A DNA stretch of 64,000 nt from Mortierella sp. BCC40632 (Eukaryota; Mortierellomycota; Mortierellomycetes; Mortierellales; Mortierellaceae). Below are positions 34,820-45,484 of the stretch, piece after piece. Numbering within the stretch: position 1 is the first letter of the stretch; each line of letters begins with the position of its first letter. Position numbers and translations under genes: made by a program. Below the pieces are notes generated by a model. The model made no database searches. It worked only from the letters and a program-made list of their open reading frames with translations, and had not been told where the DNA came from. The stretch lies in assembly GCA_011634665.1 (NCBI GenBank), contig WAEK01000004.1, positions 1,785,501-1,849,500 of the forward strand, read 5' to 3'.

Positions 34820-36229
34820 GTAACAAGCGCTATGTCCTACGAAAGAAGCCTGCTGGTGCTCTCCTTTCCTCGACTGCACATGCCGTTGAGCGCGAGTTCC
34901 GGATCTTGAAGGCTTTGGGTGAGAACACAGATGTGCCTGTTCCCAAGGTTTATACTCTGTGTGAAGACGTCTCTGTCATTGGTACTCCTTTCTATGTAAG
35001 TCGCCTTTCTTTTTTCTTTTTGACCTAGCCCCATACATCGTCGCAGTATCTTTTCATGGAAGGAAGGACTCTGACCCGGGGTGGAGGGCCTATTCCTCTC
35101 CTTGTCTATTTAGGTCATGGAGTTTTTGGAGGGTCGCATCTTTTCGGACGTGACATTGACCAAGGTGCCTTTTGAGCAACGCCGACTCTAGTATGTTTCT
35201 TTTCTGAAGATGTAATTACTCTCTTTTTATCTCCACTTTTTTCCTTCTCGCTTCCGATCACTCACTATTTCTTTCTCTCGTTCTCTGTATCGTTTTTCTA
35301 GCTGGATCTCGGCTATCGACACGTTGGCCAAGCTGCACAAGGTGAATCATGTGGCGATCGGACTCGAGAGCTATGGCAAGCCTGCAGGCTTTTATCGGCG
35401 TCAGATCGCGTCTCTGACCAAGGTTGCCGGCGCTCAGGCGGCTACAAAGGACAAGGAAGGGGTTTTGGTTGGACCGATCGAGGGTATGGACCGGATGACG
35501 GCATGGTTCAAGGATAATGAAGTCCAAGATTCGACATCTATTGTTCATGGGGACTACAAGGTAACGAAGAGGAGAAGAAAAAGAGAGATGCTTTATAGAA
35601 AAAAAAAAGTGTAGACACTGACTATCTCGGTGACTGTTCTTCTCCCCCTTTTTTTTATTAACTTTCCTCTTCCTTCCCTAGATGGACAACTTGGTCTTCC
35701 ACCCGACCGAGCCTCGGGTCATTGGTATTCTGGATTGGGAACTCTCGACAATTGGTCACCCATTCTCGGATCTGGCCAACCTGCTGAACCCATACTATGT
35801 GCCAGCAATTGCCAACAACCCCCTAGGTGGTCTCAAGGGTATTCCCGAGGACAAGATGCCAATTCCACCGGTGAACACGCTTCTTGAGCGTTACTGCCAA
35901 CAGACCTCGCGTCCTTTCCCTATTCAGAACTGGATGTTCTGTATTGCCTTTTCGTTCTTTAGGGTAATTTTGTTTGTTTGTTTGTTTTGGATTCCTGTGG
36001 ATCGACGGAGTTAATTGCTCTCCACAACCAACTAAAAACGCGTTCTTGTTTCTCTTTCTCTCATTTACAGCTGGCAGTCATTTTGCACGGAATCAAGGCG
36101 CGTGTGGCACGAGGACAGGCATCGTCTGCAGAGGCCAAGGTGTATGCGGCCATGGTTGATTCAGTGGCAGGACTCGCGGTGGAGATTGTGGAGGAGAGCC
36201 AGGACCAGAAGCTTCCTTCAAAGCTATAG
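34355..36229 (+). CDS. APH-fold phosphotransferase-like protein (ACAD10/11 N-terminal type)
   Basis: Seven exons, 34355-34401, 34525-34653, 34821-34995, 35114-35190, 35303-35561, 35682-35963 and 36071-36229, give 375 aa with matching phases. Motifs: [14 protein letters not shown] (nucleotide loop region), YVLRKKP with the lysine, [10 protein letters not shown] hinge, the Brenner motif [13 protein letters not shown] and the metal-binding [19 protein letters not shown]. This is the aminoglycoside-phosphotransferase-like family found as the N-terminal half of ACAD10/ACAD11, which phosphorylates 4-hydroxyacyl-CoA in animals. Here it stands alone, without the acyl-CoA dehydrogenase half. The exact substrate in the fungus is unknown. 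Intron 2 carries a 44-base T run (34772-34815), the longest homopolymer in the window. Confidence 0.9.
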
Positions 36230-36487
36230 ATCATTCCTCCTTTTATACCTCTTTCATTCTCTATATGCGAACTAAAGTGTTGTGCCTGAGCCAAGTATTT
36301 TCTTTCCACATCTATATATAATTATGTCGATCCACATACATCTCTTTCACTGGTCAGCGCGGAAACAATGGGCTCCAAAAAATGGGTCTTTCTACATTAT
36401 CGATCAGCGCAAAATATGATTTATTGGGAAGAAAAGAAGAAAGGAAGGCTACACTGCCCCTCCTCCCTTCTCTCTTTCTCCACTTTT
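36230..36487. other. Short convergent spacer
   Basis: 258 bp between the 3' ends of the APH-like gene and the cyclophilin gene, with TATATATAATTATG near 36312. No ORF of note. Confidence 0.6.
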
Positions 36488-37616
36488 CTAGAGGAGCTCA
36501 CCACTGCGGGCAATGACGACAGGGGCCGTGGGACGATCATAATCGTTGGTTGGAGTGTTTTCGATCTTGGTAACCACATCCATGCCCTCTACAATTTCGC
36601 CAAAGACCACATGGCGACCATCCAACCAATCCGTCTTGATTGTGGTAATGAAGAACTAAGAGAGAGAAAGAGAGAGAAGGAAAATCCAATGTTGAGTCTC
36701 TCCTTATCTTTTTCTTTCTCTTTTTCTTTTCATCTGTTTTTTCTTTCTTTTTTGTAGACAGGCACAGCCCGCTTTTCATTCTTTACCTGAGATCCGTTGG
36801 TGTTCTCGCCGGCATTGGCCATACTGACAATACCTGGACCCGTGTGTGTGAGTTTAAAGTTCTCATCCGCAAAGGAACCGCCATAGATGGATCGACCTCC
36901 TGTGCCGTCGCCACGAGTAAAGTCGCCCTATTTTGGAAAAGGAATAGGTGGGGATATTAAAAAAAAAAAAAAAAAAAAAAAAAGAAAAGAACAAAGAAAG
37001 AATGAGTCCGCTGGGTCCGAATGAAAGAACATCTTTGCCTGAACCACTTGCAAGGAGATTAAAAAATATATAAAACACTCCATACTCCCTGAATCATAAA
37101 GTCCTATCAAGTCATTGGAGAAGAGGAAACGTCCGAAAGAATCAGCGTGTCAGGTCAGAACTGGAGGGAGAGAGAGGGAGAGAGAGGGAGAGAGAGGGAG
37201 AGAGAGAAGAGAAAAAAAAGTCTACCTTGATGACTCGATGGAAAGACGACTTGGCATAACCATAGCCATAAGTTCCCTTGGCCAACTCAAGAAAGTTCTT
37301 GGTCGTCTTAGGAACATCCTATCATGGATGAGAATGAATCCATCCCGAGATGAGAAAAGAGAGGGAGAAGGAGAGCTTCCTTTTTCTTAGTATAACATTG
37401 TTGCTTCATCCTGAAGAAACAGCTCAGACAAGATGGGAAGAGTAGAAAGAAGAAAAGGGGCTGCACCTGGCCAAAGAGACCAATGACAATTCGTCCAAGA
37501 GGTCGACCATCCTGTTCCATGTCAAAGTAGACCCTGTTGGTGACCACAGCGGCCTGGGCGAGGAGAGTGACGGTCTGGACAAGAGCGGCGGCGAGGAAAA
37601 AGAGAGATGACTTCAT
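36488..37616 (-). CDS. Secretory-pathway cyclophilin (peptidyl-prolyl isomerase, CypB type)
   Basis: Four minus-strand exons, 37616-37467, 37318-37226, 36927-36787 and 36655-36488, all phase 0, give 183 aa. An N-terminal signal peptide ([20 protein letters not shown]) is followed by [20 protein letters not shown], as in cyclophilin B. Active-site residues are present: [28 protein letters not shown] and [10 protein letters not shown], the Trp being the cyclosporin-contact residue. Function: cis-trans isomerisation of Xaa-Pro bonds in the ER or outside the cell. The C-terminus is [10 protein letters not shown], with no HDEL/KDEL retrieval signal, so secretion or loose ER residence is likely. 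The start was taken at the Met directly before the hydrophobic core. Confidence 0.93.
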
Positions 37617-38225
37617 GATTGGAGAAAGAGAGGAGGTGAGGAAAAGAGGATGGAAATGGAGGATGGAAATGGAGGATGGAAATGGGAACAAAGATGATGT
37701 GAACGCAACAGAGCTTCGCCGATGAGAGAAGAGAGAAAGGGGTCCGACCTCTCTCAGAGTGGCTTTGAGTCCGTTCAAATTTAATTTCACTTGGAGTGGC
37801 CACATGTGAGCAAGCGCATCCAAGGGGAAGTTCGACAACGACAACGACGACTCCCTCCCCCCCCCTCTTTCTCGATTTGACTACCATAATTGTCGTTTTG
37901 AAAGATCAAAGTTCATTACCCTTCACTCCTCTCCCCCCTCTCTTCTTTCTTACTCCGGCTGGCCAACAATTAGCGCAGCTTGACAGATTTTTCATATAAT
38001 CTTTTGGTGTGTCTGTCGCCACTTTGGTTCACACAACCCACTTATTAGCTAGTTGCTGGACGTATGATTGGTCAATGGACTGATAGAAAATCGCAGCTTG
38101 AAGCAAACGAGACAGGGAATCAAGCGACTGAACACACCTCTTTTCCGTCAAAGCCCAAAAGACTACTACGCACAAGGACACGCGTGCGCAGAGAGTCTAG
38201 CAATTAAAACATTGAGAGCTTTCTC

Positions 38226-38256
<31 letters not shown>

Positions 38257-38678
38257 GACGCGAAGTCCTAGGAAATCTCGTGAGGCCAATAAGAAGAGCA
38301 AGGACTAACGCTCTTTAGCCTAGTCCTAGATATTCTTTGACTTTACGCTGTGCTGAATACTAAATACGACGTTCCTTAGCACTGATCTAGTACCGATGAA
38401 TCTCACTGCATGCAACTGGCCAAGAACTTCACTGAGCGAGTGGAGTATCTAAAAGAAAATGGTCATTAGGAATCTGAACATCTCTGGAGCGGATGCTCGA
38501 ACAAAACTTCAGGTGCCTGTATCGCCTGGCTGACTCCATCCGGCTGCAAAGAGTCTGGACACTCTGAAGGGACGATCTTAAATAAACCACCTAGGCAGAA
38601 GGAATGAAGATACCTCACACAACGCATGGCGAGGATTGGAGGGGTTGTGTAGAGCGGAATGAAAAAGTCAACAGTGTT
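37617..38678. other. Intergenic; cyclophilin promoter side and spacer
   Basis: Contains a short repeat of GGAAATGGAGGAT (37649-37690), a C run near 37857-37866 and an A run (38227-38253). No gene recognised. This spacer marks the change from the gene-dense core to the accessory right arm. Confidence 0.55.
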
Positions 38679-39066
38679 ATTTTTCAGCTTTAGCAGACTT
38701 GTTCGGATCACGGTAGACCCATGATTTCTTGTTGTGGATCTGCAAGTGCGGAGCATAAAAGGTGCAGTTATCCTTCATATACTCCATGGCTTTTCCATTC
38801 AGTTTTGCCATCCTATATTCGTCGTAATTGAATAAACCTGGCAGTATGACCCACGACATATCCGCGGCTAGGTCGGTCCATGCGGTGCAGCCATCTAGTT
38901 CCTTTGGCCCATCCTCAAAAGCTTGATCGAGATGGTCTAATAGGATGTCAAGTATTGAAAAATAAATTAGCTGCTGTGGATAATGGACAATAATCAAACC
39001 CCTAGGATCTATACAGCGACTCTTCTCTTTGGTTAAGGCTATTAATGACAGCCTTTCACTGCTCAT
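38677..39066 (-). CDS. Hypothetical protein, 129 aa
   Basis: An intact minus-strand ORF with ordinary composition, containing YFSILDILLDHLDQAFEDGP, AWTDLAADMSWVILPGLFNY and APHLQIHNKKSWVYRDPNKS. I do not recognise the family. No signal peptide or membrane segment is evident. The gene-like look and intact frame argue for a small gene or the last exon of a longer one, but the upstream sequence shows no obvious preceding exon. It lies in the transition zone next to the DUF4419 duplication. Confidence 0.4.
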   Translation of the reverse strand: MSSERLSLIALTKEKSRCIDPRGLIIVHYPQQLIYFSILDILLDHLDQAFEDGPKELDGCTAWTDLAADMSWVILPGLFNYDEYRMAKLNGKAMEYMKDNCTFYAPHLQIHNKKSWVYRDPNKSAKAEK

Positions 39067-39624
39067 TAGTGGGTGGTAGTGGGAATCATTCGTTTTCGAG
39101 GATTCTATCTGGACTTCTCAAATCCCCGGTAACAACTTCTCGATCCTGAGTCTACTTGCTTCTACTGGTGCCCTCGAATTTTTCCTTAGTTCCCTTGAAT
39201 TTTCTTTGTGGAACAATGATTGAAATCTCTTTGTTCAATTGAGCTCGAATGTCTGTCATTGGGGTTCGTCTACAACAAATCATTTTCGCGCTTTTCGTCA
39301 TCAGGCCCACTCAAGAACAATGGCGACCACATTCAATTTTGGCTGATTCTCAGTCTTTCCGCTTTCCTCTTGCTGCACCACAGAGGCGTCATTCCCCCTC
39401 ATGCATTTGCCACGACCCAATGTTTGGTTCGCAAAACTAGGCAGACGAAAGGGACATCAAGAGTATGTGTAGTCATGGCGAGGACCAGTTACAATGCAGA
39501 CGAAAAAGAATTTCTACAGTTGCCCTCCAATGAGGAACACTCAAAGTCTAAAGAGCGAAGGAATATCTCCAGCGTAGCCGACTAACGTGAAGGCATACGC
39601 TTTTTATTCGACTAAGGCGAAGAT
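39067..39624. other. Spacer with uncertain plus-strand ORFs
   Basis: Two overlapping plus frames (39220-39585 and 39249-39440) are open without a recognised domain. The longer contains VVMARTSYNADEKEFLQLPS. It may be an exon or relic. No stronger call is possible from the sequence. Confidence 0.3.
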
Positions 39625-41420
39625 CCAATTTGTCGCACCGCTTTTCCTGACCTTTATCTCACTCGATCCTTGTTCACGAATTCGAAGATTAAGATCCAAT
39701 AGGGCTCTTGTCAAGTTCAAATGCATCATCACTCTTTCACTTTAGTTTAGTTCAGTTTCTGGAGATTCCGAGCAACTTTATTAAAAGGTTACATTTGTAG
39801 CCTGGCCGTAATCGAACAGCAAGTGTAGGTCTTCATTTTTTTTACTGCTATGCTGGAGGAATTACTCGTAGATTTGTACTTAATTCCCCAGAGATTTTTT
39901 TATTACTTTACTGTGCATGGTCCATGCCATGACCCATGTCGATGTACACTATTTAGTCCTTGCTACCTTCCCGAAGATCCTATAGTATTTGTAGGGAATG
40001 TTCTCGGACTGTGATACTGGTCATTGTTGAGTTACTCTTATGAGCCATCTTTTGATATCCACCATGCAGGCTGAGGTTGAACCGTGTTGAGGTTTCCGGT
40101 CACCCTGGTTCCAACTAGGCCAGCTACCATAATTGCATTGGTCTTTTCGCCATTGTCATCGAGTATGACAGGCACATTTGCATATCCCGCGGGAATATCG
40201 TCAGCCTCGACATTATGGAAAGCAGTATCGCCCAATGTCAAATCGCCGCTCTCCTTGAAAAGGGACACCCCTAGAGAACTAAAGAAGCAGAACGCTGTGA
40301 TCCAACCGGAGATATAGGCATGACCGCTACCACCATGAAAATGCACAATTTTCCTCCAAAATTCTTTGGTTTCTTTGGAATCAGGATTATCGAAAGTTTC
40401 CACAAATCGGATGAGCACCGCCTTGAGTAGATTGCGCCAATGAGTAGCCTCCTCGCCATATTCTGTGAACTTCTCGATCCTGACAAGGATCTCCTGCCAG
40501 TCACTTTTCTCACCTAGAAGAGTCACAGCTGGCAACCCACAACATGTCATCATATAGTACTTGAAATACTTCTTGAGACTCGACATCATGATAACGCTCG
40601 AGATGATTCTGTCATCAGTCGTCGTCGTGGTGAAGTTTGGCGTAATCCACTCACGGAGCTCCAGGTCGAGAACATGGTCTTGGATCAAACCTCCCATCTG
40701 CATCGCCAAGTCTCCAAAATCCCACGAGTGTAGAGGAACCAGGGTCTCGATTAACAATTGCTTTTGGCCTTCATGTGCGACGAAAAGGTGGCGTAACTTC
40801 TCGGAATTTGCATTAACAAAGAAGTTGAACTGAGAAAGAATCGATATCCACACATCGTCAGGGCGGATAACAAGGTGATGATGCTCGTTGTACGCCTTCA
40901 GAGCCGTGTCGACGAAGCCGTTGTTGTGGCTCGCGGGCAAGAGTAGGTCCTTCTCGGAAGATTCCTTGGAGGGAAAAGGAAAGGAGCATCGAAGAACCTC
41001 GCCCTCCTTTTTTTGGAGCGCTCTGTCTCCTGTAAGGATGGCAAAGGGTTTCTTGGTGTAAAATTCGGCCACTTCAGGCTGGGTGTAGCGAGTGTTGAGG
41101 ACCTCGAGAGGTATGTCGCAAGGGTTGGTAGTGACTGGCATGGTGGAGGGTGTGATACTGAGGCTGTTAATTGCGAGCCATAAGTCGGAAAACCAACAGC
41201 TATTTAATAAAAATGAAATGGCCTGCCGCTCATTCCGCGGATACACGAATAACTCTGTCAATGTCGCCAGCCCAGGCCACGTTCTACGATGTGCGTGCGC
41301 CTTCCTCAGTCTAGGCTGCAAGCAGAGATCTGAGTGAAGGCGAAGCAGATCTTGCAACCAAAAATGTTGGCTAAGCAGATCATGCAACCTAGATTGTTGG
41401 CGAAACAATCTTTGTACGAC
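39625..41420 (-). repeat. Inverted segmental duplication of the DUF4419 locus (copy 2)
   Basis: Read on the minus strand, this segment matches 790-2302 plus 5500-5770 continuously, covering leader, CDS and 3' flank. The hAT insertion point is uninterrupted here: its equivalent is at 39906-39913. The two loci sit about 38 kb apart in opposite orientation and bracket the conserved core. Confidence 0.85.
40038..41141 (-). CDS. DUF4419 domain protein (copy 2)
   Basis: Intact single-exon protein of 367 aa, collinear with the protein at 1067-2176. The domain is marked by NGFVDTALKAYNEHHHLVIR and PDDVWISILSQFNFFVNANS. Differences are mostly single residues (for example YAIVKG versus FAILTG). It ends at SKDGS, two residues earlier than copy 1. 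The start is the shared MPVTTNPCD methionine; an open upstream extension in frame exists in this copy for another 100 codons but is not supported by the other copy. Both copies intact suggests selection or recent duplication. Function unknown. Confidence 0.85.
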   Translation of the reverse strand: MPVTTNPCDIPLEVLNTRYTQPEVAEFYTKKPFAILTGDRALQKKEGEVLRCSFPFPSKESSEKDLLLPASHNNGFVDTALKAYNEHHHLVIRPDDVWISILSQFNFFVNANSEKLRHLFVAHEGQKQLLIETLVPLHSWDFGDLAMQMGGLIQDHVLDLELREWITPNFTTTTTDDRIISSVIMMSSLKKYFKYYMMTCCGLPAVTLLGEKSDWQEILVRIEKFTEYGEEATHWRNLLKAVLIRFVETFDNPDSKETKEFWRKIVHFHGGSGHAYISGWITAFCFFSSLGVSLFKESGDLTLGDTAFHNVEADDIPAGYANVPVILDDNGEKTNAIMVAGLVGTRVTGNLNTVQPQPAWWISKDGS

Positions 41421-41835
41421 GTTTTTTGTTTGCATCCCCATGCAGAAAAGACACTTTACTTAGAGGCAACATTGACCAGACCAAGCCCTGACGGACATAT
41501 GCCCAACTTCTTTGATTTATTCCAGATCATATCCATAAACTATCCTTCATGAAGGAAAGAACTGGAGGTTCTAGAGTTTTCAAAGCTTTGGATTACTTTC
41601 TCTCTTTCTTCCCCTCTTTTTCTCTTCTCTCTCTCTGCCTCCAAACAACCAAAGTTGAAAAGAAAAGAAAAGAAGTCAAAAGAAAAAAAATGCAGAATCA
41701 GAATTGAGTCGAGACTTGATCTATGGTAAACAATGAGCATGAGTCGCAATGCTATTGGTCTTTTTTTAATATCCTGCGTCATACACCGATACATTGTAAT
41801 TCTAAATGGTCTAAAGCTATTTCGCTCTACAGTGT
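41142..41835. other. Spacer between DUF4419 copy 2 and the first secreted-protein module
   Basis: The left part is the duplicated DUF4419 leader. From about 41548 the sequence matches the 3' flank of the second secreted-protein copy (about 47378-47654), including a C/T-rich block and CAAACAACCAAAGTTGAAAA. No separate gene seen. Confidence 0.6.
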
Positions 41836-42717
41836 CTAGTAGAGACATGTCACAGCGCTGAGAGACTTGCCGTTGGAGTACTGGAGTGAACCCTGGGTGT
41901 TGGAGTCAGTACGAACTTCCCTCATAGTTCGGACCTCAGCCCTGTGAGCGACTTCATCGCAGTTTCTAGGGAGGAACTCGCTAGTAGAGCGGATGGTCCA
42001 CAGCTGAGGAGTCTTGCCAGATCGGTAGTGGACATACTGGTACCAGCCTGGCTCACCTTCCGCAGAGAACCATTTGTGCTCGTCACTAAAGTCAAGATTC
42101 AGATCTTCGCACGTCGCAAACCTATGATCATCCAGAACGTCCCAAATAGCTCCCTTGCACTTCTGTCTGTAGGCAACTCGACTAGGCGTGCAAGATTTAC
42201 CCTCAATCACAGGGAATTCGTACAAGCGTTCTATATCTTTAGTGTATTCCTTGGAAAAGGAGATCGTCTTTCCAAACGTGCTGCTCATTTTTACTTCATA
42301 GACGTCGGGCACACCTCCGCCTACCGTGAGCGTGAACTCCGTATAGAACCCCATCTCGTCACTGAACGACTCCGTCTCTGTGAAGGAGAGAGATAGGTAG
42401 CAAGGCTGTGCAGACTGAATAGGACAGCTCAACGAGTCTCCGATCCTCGAAATAGGACCAATCTCGGCTTCACAAGAGTCCATCGATCCTACTCGCCAGT
42501 AGCCGCTTCCTGACTTGTCGAGCCTGTAAGACTTCATGTCAGGTGCACTCTTAAGATTCTTTCCATGAGTCTTGACAAGCAAATCCATAAGTTCAGTTCT
42601 GGACCGAGAGGCAGCCATGTGCTCAACAGTTGCGCTCTCGGTGGTAGCAGCAGGAATTGCTGCCGCATGGCAGTTGCCTGCGAGACAGACAAGAAGTAGA
42701 GCAAGTTGAATCTTCAT
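41836..42717 (-). CDS. Secreted protein, paralogue A
   Basis: Intact 293-aa ORF. The signal peptide is MKIQLALLLVCLAGNCHA, with likely cleavage before AAIPAATT. A short linker (TESATVEHMAASR) leads to a mature region with alternating hydrophobic/Ser/Thr residues: GFYTEFTLTVGGG, YEVKMSSTFGKTISFSKEYT, then YEFPVIEGKSCTPSRVAYRQ and a conserved C-terminal half (WFSAEGEPGWYQYVHYRSGK). Six or more cysteines suggest disulphides. The family is not one I recognise with certainty. The amphipathic alternation followed by an F/Y-x-PV stretch recalls the strand region of aerolysin/ETX-MTX2-type beta-pore proteins, a weak resemblance only. Paralogues B (47655) and C (54056) share the N- and C-terminal parts. 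Divergent partner ORF at 43255. Confidence 0.8.
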   Translation of the reverse strand: MKIQLALLLVCLAGNCHAAAIPAATTESATVEHMAASRSRTELMDLLVKTHGKNLKSAPDMKSYRLDKSGSGYWRVGSMDSCEAEIGPISRIGDSLSCPIQSAQPCYLSLSFTETESFSDEMGFYTEFTLTVGGGVPDVYEVKMSSTFGKTISFSKEYTKDIERLYEFPVIEGKSCTPSRVAYRQKCKGAIWDVLDDHRFATCEDLNLDFSDEHKWFSAEGEPGWYQYVHYRSGKTPQLWTIRSTSEFLPRNCDEVAHRAEVRTMREVRTDSNTQGSLQYSNGKSLSAVTCLY

Positions 42718-42922
42718 CGTAGGACTTGGATCAGAGGGTTTGTGTGGTGATGATTATTTTTTCCAATCTGGGGCAGCTATTGAAGATAGATGATCGAGAT
42801 CGAGAACACCAATTAGCTTGGATAGCCTTTGGTAGGGTAACACTCATGTAGGTTATGAGCTGAACGATGATCAAAGGACTCTAGACTATCGTCTCTACCT
42901 TGGAATGAGCTGTCAATCTGTC

Positions 42923-42954
<32 letters not shown>

Positions 42955-43254
42955 TAAGGAAGTTTAGACGGACGAAGAGTGGAAATGTGTGGTTGGCGAT
43001 GAGGGACAAAAAAAAAATTGAGTTTCTGAGGCTACCTTTATACATAACTCGGCCTGTCTGATGAGCCACTCTTAGACCCTTTTAGGATTACAGTGCATTG
43101 GACGTTTAAATATCTCCACACATTGCGAACACACAATGGGCATGTGTATTTTCGAGTTTTTTTTATCGACATTTGTGTAGAAACTCATATGTAACTTGCA
43201 ACTCAGCTCTACACTACATTTGTATCACCACTCCTGCAGTTGGGCTCAAGGGAA
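42718..43254. promoter_or_regulatory. Divergent intergenic promoter, module A
   Basis: About 540 bp between the secreted-protein start and the plus-strand short ORF. It is conserved with 48624-49137 and 54983-55502, including CAATCTGGGGCAGCTATTGA, GATAGATGATCGAGATCGAG, GTGGAAATGTGTGGTTGG and a TTTATACA box. An A run (about 42921-42946) is specific to this copy. Confidence 0.55.
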
Positions 43255-43464
43255 ATGTCAAGATTCCTCGGGATGGTATACGAAGAAAAGTTGACGGCTC
43301 AAGCTGTGGAAACTGGGTACGGGGTTGCCATTCGAGGCCAATGCTACTTTTATTCAGATGAATGGGGAGTGGCTGATGCTTATGGTTTGACGAGAGTAAG
43401 AGCCGTCTCAAGGAGCGAGTACGCCAGTATTCGGTACGACATAATGGCTTTGGTACTCAATTAA
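43255..43464 (+). CDS. Short ORF divergent from secreted paralogue A
   Basis: A 69-aa ORF, MSRFLGMVYEEKL through GQCYFYSDEWG and DAYGLTRVRAVS. The first ~55 residues align with copies at 49138 and 55503. After that the three copies fall into different frames through 1-nt indels (near 43421 here). In the aligned part, synonymous and replacement changes are about equal by eye, so coding constraint is weak or absent. A CTCCTGCAG precedes the ATG in all copies, which could be a splice acceptor. It may be a gene fragment rather than a working gene. Confidence 0.35.
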   Translation: MSRFLGMVYEEKLTAQAVETGYGVAIRGQCYFYSDEWGVADAYGLTRVRAVSRSEYASIRYDIMALVLN

Positions 43465-43761
43465 TGATATTTGCTGAAGCCCAAATGTTTCCAGAAGTTC
43501 TCATCTTCATAATTGAATGAAATGCCTTTTTGCCAGTAAAAGCTCAAGAGTCCTGGTGCTTTCTACTGGCATACCATTTTTTTTTTTTTTTTTTTTTTTT
43601 TTGCTGGTATTCACCAGTAATACAATCATGCACTGGTGGTTGGAGTGTTGAATGGCCACATTCGAGGTAATTTTTTGCTCCTCCGCGTAATTCCTGCCTC
43701 TTTCTCCCTTTATCATCACCAAAGAATCATCCAAGGATGAGAAGGCTTCAAACAGACATAC

Positions 43762-44459
43762 TTAGTCTGCACGACTCGAAAGGAGATAGAATGAGAACAC
43801 ATTTCAATGAGGAAACAAAGTTTAGTTTTTCTCTATGCGCATGGTTTTCTCCGCAATGGGTTCTGAGTTGGGAGACGAATCGTGATACAAATAAAGCCGA
43901 GGATGAGTCGGAAGTTAAATAATATCTTATTTTATCTTTGCTCCCAGAGAACAGCATTTTGAAGGCGATTCGAAAGACTATCTAGGCGCGTAGGGCCGAA
44001 ACTCCCCTCCCCCAGCATTCTCAACTACGTACTTTCTCCTACTCTCTACCTCTTTTTCTAGCCACCTTCCAGTCCTTCTTCAGTCTTCACTTTGACCATA
44101 TCTCACAAGTGGGCACTGAAACTGACGTAGGAGATCCTTTCGATGTTGCCGGTGGTGCTTCTACCGTGTCGTTGAGCCTGTTTGCTTCCCATCTTTCTGC
44201 AGCAAGCAAGAAAGTCGACCAGCGTCTCTCAAAAGGGACAAAAGCAACTATGACCTCTATCTCAAGCATGGACGCGCGTATGCAGAGAAAGCGAACAAAG
44301 CTGGAATGCTAGATTCTGTTAGCCCAGAAGTGCCTACAATCCTGAAGGCTTTCATTATTTCCGAGTCCGAGGATGTGCACGCCAAGAACAGCGTAAATGG
44401 GACGCCGAGTTTCTGGCAGATAACGGGGAGGACAACGGAGGAGGAGGGGGGGGGTAACG

Positions 44460-44493
<34 letters not shown>

Positions 44494-45484
44494 GGATAAC
44501 AGTGCCCCCCCGATCGTTTAGAACTGCCGAGCAGATCAGGGCCGCGTGGAAGTCCTATTACATGATGGAGCACAACTGCCAAGATGGTGGTTGGAGGGTT
44601 GATGAGGATGGTAAATGCTTTGGCAATCCTGTGGACGATGCTCAACCCACCAAGTACATTCAGCCCCTTTGGAAGATGTACAAAAGAGAGACTTTTATCA
44701 AGCAAAGTCTTGTCATGTCAATTGAGGATCTTACGAAGATGATGGAATACCTCGATCGCCCTGAGGTTCGCAAGAAATATAGCCTTGGCCAATGCCGCTT
44801 TTTTCAAGCGTATGCTTCGGCTGGGTTCTACTTGTGGACAAGGTAGAACATCGACCCATACTTTTTTTCTTCTTTTTTTCCCTCTCTCCCTCTTATTCTC
44901 TCGTGCTCTAGCATCCCAAACTCATCTCTACTACAACAGCTGGCACTAGAAACGACGAGCTAAGCCGGCTCAAATGCGCCGATATTGAACACGGCTTCAC
45001 GACAAAGAGAACTGGTAGACCCTTCATGGTTATCAAGTTGACCTTTCGCAAGACAGACTAAGACAATGCTTCAAAGCGTAAGAAATGAGGAACATAATGG
45101 GCTGTTTCTTCAGCCACTCGTTCAATTACTCAATCCTATTGGCTCGATCGGTCCAACAAAGCCACGTCAAGACTAATGTATAGTACTCTTCTGCTGTTGG
45201 TGAGAAAAGTGCGGCTTCGGAGGCCTTTGGCGACGAAGAAGGCGTCCAGGAAGATGATGAAGACCTCCTTCGTGTTCGTTGGCATAGATAGCGATACAGA
45301 TAGAGAATGTTACAATGCATAAAAAGGGAACGAGATGCACATAAAGGGGAACAATGCCTACGGCATTTCGCCCAGGTTTGAGCACGATGAAGGTTCTAAA
45401 ATAAGGCCCAGACCCAATTGGATTGGCTTTTTTTTCGAGTTTACGGCAGAAGAGAGCTCCAAAAATGGATGAGTAAAGCTTTAC
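43762..45484 (+). mobile_element. Crypton-like insertion within module A (~1.72 kb)
   Basis: Modules B and C read through ACATACCTAAGAGGTAAA (about 49639 and 56001). In module A the left half ends at ACATAC (43761) and the right half restarts at CTAAGAGG (45485), with 1723 bp between. No clear terminal inverted repeats or long target duplication are visible, only a shared (T/A)TAC. Inside is a tyrosine-recombinase-like relic. Absence of TIRs and TSD plus a tyrosine recombinase is the Crypton pattern. Borders come from paralogue comparison. Confidence 0.6.
44502..45061 (+). pseudogene. Tyrosine recombinase (Crypton-type) relic
   Basis: The frame 44502-44846 reads QIRAAWKSYYMMEHNCQDGG through KTYIQPL-like, MEYLDRPEVRKKYSLGQCRF and AYASAGFYLWTR, the helical core-binding region of Crypton-type recombinases. 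After a stop, another frame near 44955-45060 reads TRNDELSRLKCADIEHGFTT and GRPFMVIKLTFRKTD, matching the first catalytic-Arg block (R-x-D-E-L-x-x-L-x-x-x-D-I) of tyrosine recombinases. No His-x-x-Arg or Tyr block is seen downstream, and the two parts do not splice in phase. An A run interrupts the upstream part (44461-44488). This is a truncated, dead copy. Confidence 0.55.
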
